A stretch of DNA of 64,000 nt from Metellina segmentata (Eukaryota; Arthropoda; Arachnida; Araneae; Tetragnathidae): assembly GCA_947359465.1 (NCBI GenBank), contig OX375872.1, positions 129,815,083 to 129,879,082 on the forward strand. Reading direction: 5' to 3'. Both the position numbers and the translations under genes were made by a program. Shown piece after piece: positions 13,101 to 28,100 of this stretch. How positions within the stretch are numbered: the first letter of the stretch is position 1; every line of letters starts with the position of its first letter. The notes beneath the pieces are model-generated. The model had not been told where the DNA came from and made no database searches. It saw nothing but the letters and a program-made list of their open reading frames with translations.

Positions 13101-16100
13101 ACTACTTCCTATTGTATACAGGTCTCTCAAAATATAAGCCTTAAAAATTTTACATCATGCTGAAAATATTTATGTTTATTTTTATTAAGTTTTTGTAACT
13201 ACTTTAGACAATTGACACCAGAACAAACCTTATAATGAGCAAGAGAATTGAGCCTCTTCCACTCTCCATCTTGTTTTGTTGTGGCATCTTCATCAGATAA
13301 GGTCAGACGCCCAGAGGTTCCAGTTCTCCATTCTGAGAAAATGTAATATGTTGCCAATAAGAGATTATGCATTCAAATAAGTGGAACTATACAGGATAAT
13401 TATATTGTTTCAGTGGGATGAAAAGCTTTAAGTTAAAATCAGTTTAGAAAAGAAATGCCAAGTTAATAGTGCAAATACAATTTAGTATAGTTTTGTACAG
13501 CTATACAAATACAGCTAACCTATTGGATAAAATGGAAAATACATTTCTAAAAGATCATAGGTAAAATTGTAGGTATGTGATCAATTTCATATTTTTAAAC
13601 ATTTGATAAGCAAGAATAACTCAATCTAATTTAGAAATTTCGAGATGAATAATAACTTTTCATACCTTAGTTAAATAATGTATTCAAATTATCCTCATAA
13701 TTAACAATAAAAATAGCTTCAACATGCTGATTAAATTCAAATGATAATACTCAGGTATTCAGGAAACTCATGCAAATTAATTCCATGAATGAGACACTGA
13801 GGCAGTTCCTTTTGGAGGTCATTCGTTTGGAATCACAATAGAACTAAAAAAAAAAAAAAAAAAAAAATGCTCAATATACAAACCTAGATCCAAATCTTCT
13901 TTGCTTGGTCTCTGAGTAAAAGGAGTACTCTTATAAATGGTATCTAAAGCCTTTTCTTTCACTTGGAGAATAGTATCACAGTCTAAAACTTTAACAGGAG
14001 TTTCAATATTTTCTCCAGGTGGTTCAAGACCAGAAACGTACTGTGTTTGAAGGGACATGGACACATAAACGGTCTGAAAGGATTACATTTTTAAGTAAAT
14101 TTTATTAATGTACACATTACAAACATAATTTAAATAGTTTGAAATACAATACCACTCAGAAAGTTCACAAGTTGTGACATGTTAATTTCTTTGATAAATT
14201 TGTTAGAAGTTACCACTCTTCATTGAATGACAGAAATTGCAAATATTAAGTGAAAGGTGAAAGGCATGAATATGCAAAGTCAGTTTCAAGAAAAATGCAT
14301 TTTAAAGTTTTAATAGTAGGTATATCAACTTGAATTGTTTAGATTATAAATAAAAAATTATGCTTTTAACACAATATAAAGCATTGATTATCAGTTTAGA
14401 GTACTCATTAGTGTAAATAACAGTAAAAATGCTGATTTATGTCCTTGGTATGGTTCCAACCCTATCATACAGTTTTAAATTTGAATGCTATATCTGGAAG
14501 AGTTTCAAATTATTGTGATCTACTTACCATACTTTTATATTCAATTGACTGCCTTATTAACTTCTCTTCGGATAGTGAGTACCTTGCTTCGCTAGTTATG
14601 GCATCAACAGGTCCTTTATCAACTTGCTGTTTCATAGCTCGGTAAAGCATGAATAGTGGATCACCGGCACATTCCTTTGCAATAAAAAGTTTAATAGTTA
14701 CTTTACTATCCACTATTTTCAAGAAAAAAATTAAAGCAAAATAGCAATTTTAAAAGAAAACAGTACAAGAACTTATCGTCTTACCCTTAAGAATTTATAC
14801 AGCAAAAATGTGAACCATGAGGACAACATTTTTTCTGCAACTGATTCAGTCCTAAAAATTTTAAAACAGAAGTATTAATATCTAAAACAAACAAATATTT
14901 TACATCAAGTGATTCTATCATTAGAAGTTCAGTATAAAAATCAAATCTAGGAAAGAAAGTTACTAATTTAAAAAATGAGTAAATGAAAAATTTAGATACC
15001 CTTACAAACAGTTTAACCTTCCTTAATAGACACTCCCAATAGCAAACAGAAAAAGACCGTTCCTAAATAAATGAGCTTTTTCTTCATTAAAAAAATAATT
15101 CTAGTACACTTTGAATTTCTTATTTGAATTAGAGCAAAGTACAAACCTTAGTGAGAATACTCTTATTTTCTTTCTCTGGATAGGGGATTCTATTCTCATA
15201 TCTGACTAATTTTAGTAGCATTTTGGAAAGTTGTATTAACCGAATTTATTTATTAACTCAAGAAAATGTCATTTCACTTCAAAGTAATCTAATTCATTTT
15301 CAAATTCACTCATTCTAAATAATTTTCTAATTCTAATAATTTAATTTTAATCATTTTTTGTAGCAAGTTTTGCATTAAAAAAATTTCCTGTGGTGAGATG
15401 GTGAAACAAATTTATTTATAGAACTGACTCTGATAACAGACAAAAGGTACAGTCCCATGAGTGTCCAGTATCAGGAGATTTAATTTTATATTCATTCGCA
15501 TGAAGACTATTTTAATGAGACTACAAAATACACTTACCTCCGCAGCAAAAGTTTTGGGTGACTTTTTCCTTCAATACATTTTTCTATCAGTTCAGCTAAT
15601 AATGTCTTCAGAATGCTAATAAAGACATCAAATAATAAGAATTTAAATATTCCGTTTAATTTTATAACTGAATTCAATTGAAAAAACACTAGTATAAAAT
15701 TAATTGAAATAAATAAACTTACTCAGTGCAATACTCCATCTTTCCTTGGAGAGTTACCATTATTAGGGAAGCAACATTGACTCTATAAATAATAAAATTG
15801 CAAGTTGTAAGAGATGTATAACCTCCTCAGACCCAACACAAAAATAACTGATTTTTCTCAGAAATGTTTATAAGTTACTATTCCCATCATTGCAAGATAA
15901 AAAAAAATCAGTTTTATTTTTTTTGTTAGGGGGTGGGGTGGGGGTGCAAGTATCACATGTGATACCTCAGGGAATCTACTACAAAATCAAAAATTAAGAA
16001 TTATATTCAAATTACATTTTATTTTTACAAGTTACACAAATCTTTATAAATGAATGATAAATAATTCAGAAACATGAGTATCACTTGTCATACTTCTGAA

Positions 16101-19100
16101 CTGAGGAGGATAATATGGGAAACAAAACTTAACAGAGCTAATACTGTGGAAACTTAATTAGCTCTAGTTTGGCATAACCTCAATAATATGAGTACCAAAA
16201 TTCAGATTTAATGAAGTTAGAATTTAACAAATAATTAACTTCGTATTCTAAATTAGTTTTTAAAATTCCTGGCATTAGTTATCATAAATTGAGTATTGTA
16301 AACTCCAGAATGAGATTTATGACCTTAAAATTTTGTTAGAAAAAGACAATACTACAATTAGTATTAAACTCACACTATTATAAAATAAAACATTAATAAG
16401 ATTAGTATTTATAAGATCAATAGAAAAAAAAGATAACACTTAGCATTAATAAAATGAACTGAGAAAACAAAATGAATTTACAATTGAGTACTCATCAATT
16501 GTTTTGAAAGGAGCATTTTGACTTACGTCATTGTCGGCAAAAAGAATGAATAAAAAAAAATAATGGTCCCTTCTGAAATGTTAAATCAGGGCTCAACTAA
16601 ATTTGTATTTGTACAAAACAATGAATACATTATTAATTTTTCTAAGCACTCTATGTAAGTAATTTTCCAAAAGATCAACTGAAAACATCTATCATAACTA
16701 TTGAAATAAGATATATTCATACCTGTCTCGCATTGAGAAGTAACGGTTTGATTCCAATGTTCTTATAAAAAGCAATAAGAAAATTTTATTCATAATTAGC
16801 TGTCCATAGAGACGTAGGCCTTTTTCAATATAAGATTTCTTTAGAGGATCAAGCTAGGAAAAAATAGTAGTTATAATAGTTGCAAGTATAAAATTAGGAA
16901 GAACCAAACATACATTTAAATTTTAGTAACACTAAATTAATGACCATAACAGAATTTGTAGTGAATATCAAACAAAAATAAGAAGTTAATTGTGAGTCAT
17001 AATGTGTTTAAATTAAAATTACTCGTTGTTTCTCTACTCTATCTGATCAAAACAAGTAAAGAATAAACTGATATAATTATAGTAATTCAGAAAAAGATAT
17101 AATTATATTATAATCAACTATCAAACATTTTTGCCAGAAAAACTGAGTGTGTTCCCCCTCTCAGAGAACGTAAAATATTCATCAGATTTATCAATCATTT
17201 TCTGATTTGAATTTGACATCTCTTCAATATAAGCAAACAAGAAAATTTCAGAGAACGCTTAAAACATTTAAAACAAAATTTATGAAATATGCATCACATG
17301 TGTAATAATTCAATTCTAAATAAAAAATGTCTGTCAGGAATGGATATTGACAAGATATTGTTAGGGCATATATACTATAAGCATCCCAGTATATATTTCT
17401 TGTAATAGTTGTAAGATTCAAGTTGAAAACATGTATTTCAAATGGCCTCTTTTGAATAAAGAATACGAAATGTTTATTTGAATTTACCTGCATCTCTCGG
17501 AGCACAGGATGATCTTCTGAATTCGGAAACAGAACTTTCATTGCATAGGACTGGTAATCCAAAAATGGAATGCCACCAGCAGTCAAATCACTTGTCAGAT
17601 CAGTCATTTCAGTTTGCAACTCAGCAAAAGCTACAAAGCAACACAAAATCATACTATAAGTTCAGAAAACCATACATAACTTAATGTGATTTTAAACTTT
17701 TTTAAGCTAAAAACAAAAAATTTAAATAACAACAAAAAACCAGGATTGTCAAATCTAGTTTCTAACAAAAGGAAATTGAAAGATAGATTATTGTTACAAT
17801 ACAGCATCATACATTCTTTTTATAACTTTTTTGTTCGAATGCTCCAAGTTAATAGATGTGTTTGTCTAAGAGCATTATCAATAAAAAAATATTATTACAG
17901 AAGAAATTATAACAGAATAACTAACGTACACATTCAATTTCCCGTTTATTTAAAACTAAACATACAATTATATGCAAGTAAAAATATTAAATAAAATCCA
18001 TGACTGATTTTATATAATGTTATATTTCTCTCCTAATTAGAAATACTGAAGTTGCCTAGAAATCTTGCTTACATTTATAACCGAAATCATCAAAATTATT
18101 GGTAATAAATTAATATTAATAATGAGCAAGAAAACAATATCTTTCAAAGGAGAATTAACTCAAAGGTTCAGATTTAGCAGCAATAGGTATTACAAATATC
18201 TATTGCACACAATTACTAAATACTACAAAATCTTACAAAAATCAAAATAAAAGAAACATGAACAGTAAAAAGTAATTTTCTCTATTCAATTGGAAAATAA
18301 TTTATGGATAGTAAATTATCAAATAAAATATAAGGAATGCATTTCCCATAGTATTTACCTTCCTTGCATTCACTTGCTACTCTCAACTCAAGGACATCCA
18401 TCTGTTCTTGCATATTCTTCAAAACACGACTGCTTTCAGTAGACTTTTGTCGATAGGCTATCAAAATGATGATAACTATAATTACAAGAATGCAACCACC
18501 CACAATGACTCCAATGATGACAGGTTTCGATAAGGCACTATCATGAGAAGATGGTAATTCGTAGCTGAGTTTGCCAATAGTAAATTTTAGTATATCCCCG
18601 ACTTCAACCTAAATTTTGGTGAAGAGAGAATCAATGTCAAATTCAAAAAATGAACAAATGCAATGAAAATGTTATAAATGCAACAGAAGTAAATGAAAAC
18701 CGCTTACCGAAAAGTTAGCACATACTACAAAAAATATAATTATAATATTGGGAGATAAAAAAAAGTACCAGGCTTTAGTTGTTTTAGGGTTTGATTGCCA
18801 TTTATGATCACAAGCTGCATCAAACACAAGACAGACAATTTCAAGTAATTGTGATAAGAAAAGACGGACAAAAGAAAGAAAGATCGCTTGGAAATCCTGG
18901 GGGCGCGATACTCATATTTACCAGAGGCAGCAATCCCATGGGAAAAGAATAAATCACTAAATACCTTGTGTTCGTGAAGCCCATACACACCTAAAGATGT
19001 GCCCCAAGAGGCGAAATATGTTTCTAAAATTTATTTCCACGCCCAGAAATTGTGTCTAGAATTTCTCCAGTCTCGCATTTACACATTCTGCATATACTAT

Positions 19101-22100
19101 TATAGTCACAGAAAAAAAAAAAACGAACCACCTTCTTCATTCGAGCAAATTTAACAGTAGAAAAAATAATTCAAACATGGCGTTTAACTGGAACTGGCGT
19201 CTTCTATAAATTCAAATACATAAATTCGTTATGAAAACGTCCTCAAAAAAATTGAGCACCAACTTCATACTTTCCAATAGGAACCCCTATTTCAAATTTA
19301 CAACAAAATTTATCTTCAGATATCAAATATACAACAAAATTTATCTTCAGATACCAAATTTCATGTCATTAGATTTTACCGTTTTGAAGTTATGAGCACA
19401 GAGAGATTGGAGCTCCTAATGTTAAATCAGTTTCTTAGGATTTTATGGATATCTGGCTAAATAATATTTCTACTGAGCTGATATTTAGTACCATGTTGCT
19501 AAGACAACCCAAACAAAATCCCCCCAAATGTTTTATTTTAAAAATAATTTTTAGTATGCAATAATAAATATTAAATTAAAGTTTGAAAAAATTATGAATT
19601 GGAATATTATTATATTTTGATGGGAATCACTTCAGAACTTCTAGTATAGCCATGCAAAATTTCTGCTCATTCCGATAGTTGTTTTTTTCCCTCAGTATTG
19701 CGATTTTAGAGGCAACCAAAAGTTTAAAAAAACCTCTGACAAACCTCGGATCGTTTGTACTTACATAGTAAATATAATAATTCTCAGATCGCTGAAAAAT
19801 ACGTGTGAAAGAATGTTCAAATTTCAAATTCGAGTAGCGATAATTACAGTTAATCTCGATCTACAAATAGCGACATTCTATGTCTGGATGATCACTGAAA
19901 TTGAAAATTTTTTTAAGATGGAATACCTCATGATATAAAGGATGAAAATTCCTAATTAGACTAATGTGACGATGCAGAATCTGCTTATGGCATCAAAACA
20001 TGGTGTTTCCATTAGAAATTTCGTTGTTTACAAATTCCATATGAAGACGTCCCCTTAAGCTACAGTTTCATAAGAAAGCGGAGGCTGTTATCTAGCGTCC
20101 GTGAAACGTCATGATGCGGCGGGCATAACTAGGCGGCCATCTTAACGGAGACCAGAAATGTTAACTTAAACGAAAAGAATAGGGTGGAAAATGGGCGATT
20201 TTATTCGAGAAACAAAACAAAGGGGCGTTTTTATTCTCTAGTTCAAGTTTCTATCATCGCGATCGTTGAAGTGTGATTTTTTTAAGTGAAAATTTCAACG
20301 GAATTCAAATTAGCGTAAAATTATACGCCACAACGATACCAAAACAGATTTATTATTTAATTTTTTTCCATGTGGTTATATTTAATTTTTTATAAAATAA
20401 ATAATTATTTATCAAAAGAAAATAACATTTAAGGTATCGATCTGGTGTAAAATTTTCCGCAGTTTTCAAATCCGTTGAAATTTTCTATCTATTTTTAACG
20501 AACCCGATTTTACAAAAAACGAACTAAACAATGCCAGTCAAAAATGTTTGTTTTGCTTCCCTGCTCGAATCGTGTGTGCGCAGGAAATGAAATGTTGCCG
20601 CTACAAGAGAAAAAACGTTCCCCAACTGTTTGAGACCGCTATGACGATCGTCATGCAAATGGAGGCTCCGCTAATTTTCGTTACGCTCACAAACAACGAT
20701 CTCTAGGAAACCAACGTCGTCTGTTTGTATAAACAACGTTTTAGTGAAGTCATCCACAGCTACATTACGGCTGCTAGATAACGGCCCCGCTTTCTGATGA
20801 AACCGTAGCTTCACGCAATTTTCTTTTCTATTTGAATTTGTACAGGACGTTATTCCCTATTGAATGATGTCTTTGAATTTGCTCTTGTATAAATAGTGCT
20901 GGAAATAAAGGAGGTGGTCCGGTTTTCTTTCGTGACTACATATTGATCTACATTGCAAAATGAAATTTGAAATGCTCACTAAAAATGTTTATGAAATTAA
21001 GTTAATTTTTAAAACTTTAGAGGCACTAAATTTTATTGTTTGGAAAATTACATTTGGAAGATAAATATCAGATGCTTGAATAAGGGGTTTCACTTTAAAT
21101 AAACTTACTACAACTTCCGGCAGCTGACCAGGGACAGGAAATCCAGCTATATCACGAGCATATGGCTGGGAAGTTGGTGGCCGACATGTCAACTGGGAGC
21201 GTGAAAGAGACGTAACATTGCAGTAGCTTGTTCCAATACGTACTATCACATCTGATTCTTGAGATGCTCGATCCAAATTCTGACCCTGTATTAAAAGAGG
21301 GGCATGTGTGTTGGTAACTAGGCACAAAGAAAATATATACACACTCCTGATTCTACAATTATTCAATTCAAAATTAACTCCTAATTCAAGTTAAGTGTGT
21401 TTTCATTTCAAGCAGATTTAGTGCATTATACAGATTAAAGTATAAGCGTTTTGAAAAGTTAAGACCATTATTATTGTACTATATATAGATAAATAAACAT
21501 GAATTTTGCCAAAAATAACTTTTCTTCGGCCGTCAGAGAAGATTGAACTTATGACAAGTGCTGATTGTTTCAGTAAAAATTTCTTTTCAAAATACTTAAT
21601 CCTAAAACTCTTTGGTATTTATTTCGTATTTGGTATTTATATTATTATATAATTAAAAATTTCTTTTCAAAATACTTAATCCTAATACCCTTTGGTATTT
21701 CATGTAAATTTCTTTTGTGTCCAATTATGAAATGGATACTTACATTTATGGTAAGGTAGTCACTTTTGTAGTATTTGATGTTACTTTCTTCAGTAAATTT
21801 ATAATACAGAGGATCTGGATACATGTAAAACTTTGGAAAACCTGGTCTTTCACTCAAATTTTTAACTCTTTCAACACTATCCATTAAAAATCCGAAGTCA
21901 AGCTCAATTGCTTCTTCCCCTGAAAAGTCCATTTTTGAAGGTGGCACTGCAGGACTACGGCACTTCATTTCAGTAGCAGATTCAGCTTTACAAGGCTGAA
22001 AGAAAAGTTATATTATGAATAAAGAATGTCAAAATGAATCATGTAAAAATGTACAGTTTAAATTTCCATATATGTATAAAAATAATATAAATACTTACAC

Positions 22101-25100
22101 TAGTGTATTCTTGACTATCGATTAAAACATACATCATTGGTTCCTGAACAGCATTTAGATTTGTACCATGGACTGTTATACTAATTCCTCCACTAAAAAT
22201 ATTTAAAATCAAAATTAGCTTTAATATCAGTGATATACATTACACAAATTTAGAGAAAAAGAAATGTCAAACGAAAACAAATTGATGTGGTGTGTGATAG
22301 AGGAAACAAGTTGGTATATAATGCAATTTGCAACAAGAGAAAAACTATTAAACTAAAATATTGAAGTCAAACATAAAACAATTATAACCTTGGAATTCCT
22401 TTGGGAGTTCCGCGTTGTCCTGAACCTGATTCAACATGAGCAATCACTGGATCATCTACGTACAGAAAATTGTAATCCTCAAAAAGCCGTAAGCCATTGT
22501 CAAACTTCACTCTCACTTTTCCATGACCTTTTTCCTTTGATGCAGATGTAGTACACTCTACACAGTTTCTTCTCCTTCTGAAGTAAATAAATGGGTAAAC
22601 TTCCAAAGTACAGAAAAAAAAAGTTAATGAAATAAAACAGATACAAAATAAAAACATTCACTGCAGACATCAATATGAAAATCTTATTAACAGTTAACAG
22701 AGATAAAATATACTCTACAAGATTTGAATAAAAAATACTTATATTTTAAGTAACTAAAAATTTACAATTCAAGCAAAACCTATCAATAGAAGTTGGAGAG
22801 AGGTAACTCACCCGGTAACTTTACATTCCAAACCATCAACAAAAGCTTCAGCTCTACTACCCGCATCCATGTGCAACCCCCATATTCTGAGGCGAGTTCC
22901 ACCAGATTTAGGACCTTTACTCGGCTCTACTGAAGTAATTCTTGGGTTCTACAGAAATATTATAATTTTAATGACAGTAATTGTGTGTGACTTAATACCA
23001 AGAAAACATTAATGAAAAAAAAATCATGAAAAACAAGATATGATAGATTGATGAAAGTATCTCACATAGTAAAACTGGCATTTTTAAATCACTATCATTT
23101 GCATATATGGAAGGGAACGAAGTCATGAGCACAGAATAGCTAAATATTTCACAAATACTTACAACAAAAGAATACTGCTTCTTGGATCTAGCTATGTAAT
23201 CATTTTGCACTTTCACAACAATTGGACCAGCAATTGATCCTCTTCCCAATCCAGTGGTCAGATTGCGAGGGCTCTCCACTTGACACACAATTCTAAAAAT
23301 AGTAAATATTGTATTTCATTAACTATTTATTGTCACAGTAAATAATCTAAAAAAAAAAACAGCATTAAGTATTGAAAATTTGCCTCAACTAGGACATTCA
23401 CTTCACAATGCAATATTTCTATTGATATGAATGAACTGAATACACAATTAATACGACAAATAAGTATTTAAAAATCAGTTTCAACTTTTTGAAATCAATA
23501 AATTTTCTTTGCATACTTTTCTTTTCTCCTAGTCGTAGTTTAAAATTTTAGTCTAACTGTACCATTGAAAGACTAAAGAGCTAGAAAAGTTGCAATGCAA
23601 AAATGTAAGCATAATACAAACATTACAAAACATATACTTACTTGCTAGTTTTCCTATAATTTTCTTTGTGTGGCAAACATTCAGCAATAGTTCTGCCATC
23701 AGCATCATACACAACTTTAACTCCACCAGCTACATCTTCAAATACCCTTCCGAGATTGATTCCTTCAATTGTTATGTTTGTTCCACCTTCCCAAGGTCCA
23801 GATTCCGGATAGAACTATTAAAGAACATTTTTATCAGAATTTATGTAAAAATAAGGCTAAGAGATCATGTTTTAGTAACCTTCAAGTGCATGATATTCAT
23901 AATAGCATTTTTTTAAACAATTCCAAAGACTACTAAGAAACAGTTAAACAGTGGTAAAATTCCTTTTCACAATACAAATGGTTACTTTTTGTTCACTTTG
24001 CCAAAAACTTAATTCTTTTCACAATAATTTGAATATTGAAATAGTATTTTTTTACAGTTTGTTGACACAAATTAATTTTTTATCACAATTTTGTTCAGAT
24101 CAAATATTTTTCTAATCACCGAAAATTTTAAATCCAATGTTATAAATGGAAGATACAATAATTTATAGTACATAATCAGCTATTACATTACTCACTTTTG
24201 TGATTTTAGGATCTGGGCATGTCTGGCTATGATCTAGCCACTGTGTAGGATCTGCACTGCATTGTTCATGAACTTGGCAAGATGATGGTGGATCTTGACA
24301 CCAACCACAAGCATACTTGTCTGGAAGTTCTAAGCAGATTCCACAGTTTTGAGCCATTCCTTGGCATCGGTACACCAAAACTGAAGAGACATTACAATGA
24401 TAAGAAAAATGCAATTACGCAATTCATTCTTATTTTAGAAAACTGTAAATATGAACTCTTATAAACGTAAAACTTGGAAAAGCCCAAGGTAGGTAAATTA
24501 GAAAATGTAGGGAACAAAGTCTTACCATGGATATTTTCAGGATTATCTAAAGGCTTGCTTCCATCCCAAATAACTGCAAAAGCAGTTGTAATATTTGGGG
24601 CTTGAGTTCCATAAGCAAACTGAAAAAAATTTAAAATGATAAAAATTTAATAACCACATAGATGTGCACATTCCTCTTCCAGCAAAATAATAAAACAAAG
24701 CAGTGAATTATTGTTAGAATTATGTTTCAACGTATTCATTTATGTAAGTATGTCAAATTTTTTTCATAAAAGTATTCAATTTTTAATTTTTTTAACTTTG
24801 AAAAAAGGAAAACTACATTTTAAAATTTAGCATAAGATAAGGTTTTATTCTACAATAAAAATAAATATATTGGGATAAACATTACTTGAATCATAATATA
24901 CAATGTTATTCTGTCCATGGTTGAAATCAAACAATGATAGAAATTGTTTTTATAAACCAATTATGCAATCCATTCCTCACAAAGTGTTTAAAAAAATATT
25001 CAAACTTTTTTTGTCTTCAACTTAAAACTTTTATTAATATTTCTAAGAAAATGGAGAACCTTAAGGAAGAAATAGTAGAATTGCTAAATATGTGAAATAA

Positions 25101-28100
25101 TTCTGAGCTCTAAAGGTTATCTTTTAAGAAAAATAACTTACAAATTATAGGTTCTACATATGAATACAATGGGATTTTAAGTTATAAATAAAAAAAAAGC
25201 AAGAAATAGCCTACATTGTGTTAAATAGAATTTTAAAAACTACCACATATATTTTTCAATGCTTTTCATTCAAAAAATAATTCACTTACCACCATTGGTT
25301 CACAATATATTGTATCACCCAGAAGTTGAGCATGCACTTGTCTAACCCTTCCTTCAATATTAAACTGACATACGAATCTTGTAGAAGCAATAATGGGCTA
25401 GAAAGATATAAACTTGGTCAAATATATAATATTCACATGAAGGATTGTTAGGAATTAAAAAGAATTTTGATAATACATGAAGATTTAATGCTTATGGGAA
25501 CATATCAATTTTTGCTAATTTATCATAATTTAGCCACGTTAACTGAATAACTTCCAAATCTATACATGTAGGCCTTCTAGTAAAACAATGGGCAAATTTC
25601 ATAACAATAAGATAATAACTGTAAAAGTTTGTTTTGAAATTTCACTGTCCCTCTAAAAATAGTCTTAAATGTTGTAGGAATAATGTGTGGACATCTTCAA
25701 CAACTTGCCACGCACGAAAGCAAGTTTTGCAAAGTGGTCACCCAATCATTTTATTCCTGTCCTTAGTTTGCGTAACTACCCTGACTAAATTCGGAAGGTT
25801 CAGTTCCCTCTAACACCCTTGGCTATACCACTATTCAATATGGCTGTTACCAATTATTTTAGAATTTGTGAGCAGTAGAATCTTCCTATTACCTGAATGT
25901 TATCAACTTTGACTTGTATCCGCTTGCTTATACCAGATGGAACTAAAATTTCAATGGAGCCTCCAGTAGTTGTATTAATTCTTGGGCAGAAACCAGGTCC
26001 GGATCTTATACTAGGACCAATACTCTGAAAAAAGGAAATAAAACATCATACATTAGTACTCGAGTACAGTGCATTGGAACCAACACTATGTCTTCTATAA
26101 ACATGAAATACAAAATAAAAACCAGGAACAATGGATTACGTGTATTAGTCTATTCAAAATGTCCTTAGAACAGTACAGGAGAACTTGATTCAAGGTCTCT
26201 GTTCTTCAGGTAAACAAGACATCTGTCAGGTGTAATCTATTCAAGTAGGCCTGAGTTACACAATTTGTAATAACACATGAAATGCAATAAACAAAATAAA
26301 GAACAGAAAAAATGGATTGTGAGTCATAGCCCAGTCAAATTTTCCCTAAACAGTTCTGTCTAGCGCAGAAGAACAAGATGTGCTCCAAGGTCTGTTCTAC
26401 AGGTAAAGACATTTGTCTGAATAAACAAAGTGAAATCTGTGCAAGTAGGCCTGAATCGGCCTATTCTAGCTCTGGCAGCAAAAGTGGCAACTTTTCTAGA
26501 ACCTTTCTGAAATAAAGTCATTTGGCATCTATTTGAAAAGAAAAGGTACCGATGTATACCAGTAAAATTTCAAGCATTCTCCATTCGGTCCGAGTTTTTT
26601 GGTCAGCTAAGCATTTCAGAGTAAAGTAACTGAACTCATTTTCGAAGATCCACCTAACACTTCATTTTCATTGAAAACATTTCATGTGTACGCACATTAT
26701 TTATTTATACATATAATTCAGTCAGTCATTGAAAACATACCGATATGCCAGTCACTAGTATGTCATTACGACAGTTCTCTCCTGTGTCATGAGTGCATCG
26801 ATGTCCTCCAACGCACCAATCGCACGGAAAAGGACTGGAGACACACTGAGTACAGCTAAAGCAACAAAAATATTGAAATGAATTACACTCATAAAATTAT
26901 TACATAATTGTGTTTTTATAGTAGTTTCATGTTGGCAATTGAAAGGCTTTGGGAAACATAACTATACGCTACACTTCAAATTTTTCAGGACAAATTTCCA
27001 AGTTTAAAAAAATTTCAAAAATTATAATGGTTTAAACTAGATTATAAAGGTTATAAACTATTTAAGATGGTACGTAATATTAACCTTTTGGGCATTAAGT
27101 ACTTATTCAAGCAATGAGAAATTATTTTGATACTCTTGGATATTTGTTTTCATTATGGGACATTGCTGTTTTTTATTTTTTGTGTGTAAAAAATGTTAAC
27201 ATGAAGATACCTCTTTCATTGTTTCGGATGTGTTCACACAACTCAAATCAACTGAATATTAAAAACATCCGGCCTAAATAGAAAGAAATTGTAATGATTT
27301 TCAATTTAGTATTTTCTAATATATTTTTTAAAGTTTATCATCTATTTAAATTCTTTATCGATTTACGTATAATCGGATAAGTTTTATGGTTCAAGGGACC
27401 ATATTTAGCTAAGCTGCGGCAAACATCGTCAAGTAAATTTCTAGGGCGTATGAACCTTTTTACGGTATGGCTGGTTAAAACTCTTGGTTTAAAATGATGA
27501 GAACATCTCTGTACCCAGTGTCCTGACGAATCTATGGCACTTACAATAATGAAATTAGGCACAGGTAGTCCGAATTTTTAGCAAGTTTTTGTGTCCGGCC
27601 TGAATTTAAAAATTCAATCTAGAACATTTAAAAATTGACTTAATGAAATTTAAATATTATTGGGTTTTTTTTCGAATGACAACAGCATAAAGATATGACA
27701 GATTCTAAATTTATTTTTTCCGTGATTAATTTTGATTTTGCGGAGGAACACTTTCAACCGAAGAACAAAACGAATAAAAAGTTTTAACTGGAGTTATATA
27801 TTTCTTTTTTCTATCACCTAGACTGTAAGAGAGAGTAAAAATTTCAAAGGATTTGAAATCTGCGGAAAATTTCACATTAGATATATACGTAAAAATATGT
27901 TTTTCTTTAAATACATAATTTTTCAATTGAAAATTTTATATTTTTTACAGTACGAACACGGCTGCGAATAATCACCTTCGATTTATTTGTGAAATCAAAA
28001 ACATTTTGGATGGCATTGTTTAGTTTTTTTTTTTTTTTTTGTAAAATCGGGATTGTTAAAGATAGATTGAAAATTTCAAAGGATTTTAAATCTGCGATAA

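Larger units (their letters stand above)
18609..21108 (-). other. Plexin intron with repeats
   Basis: 2.5-kb intron. It contains a 31-bp tandem duplication (19299-19359) and an inverted-repeat element (20057-20811). The rest is A+T-rich with no coding signal. The small frames 18740-18988 and 19627-19827 have no recognisable content. Confidence 0.6.

Noticed and set aside
17686..17994. 102-codon plus-strand frame
   Set aside because: A+T-rich, lysine/asparagine-heavy, within a plexin intron and without domain features.
23590..23916. 108-codon plus-strand frame
   Set aside because: Antisense to plexin exon 11 and its introns; composition mirrors the real exon on the other strand.
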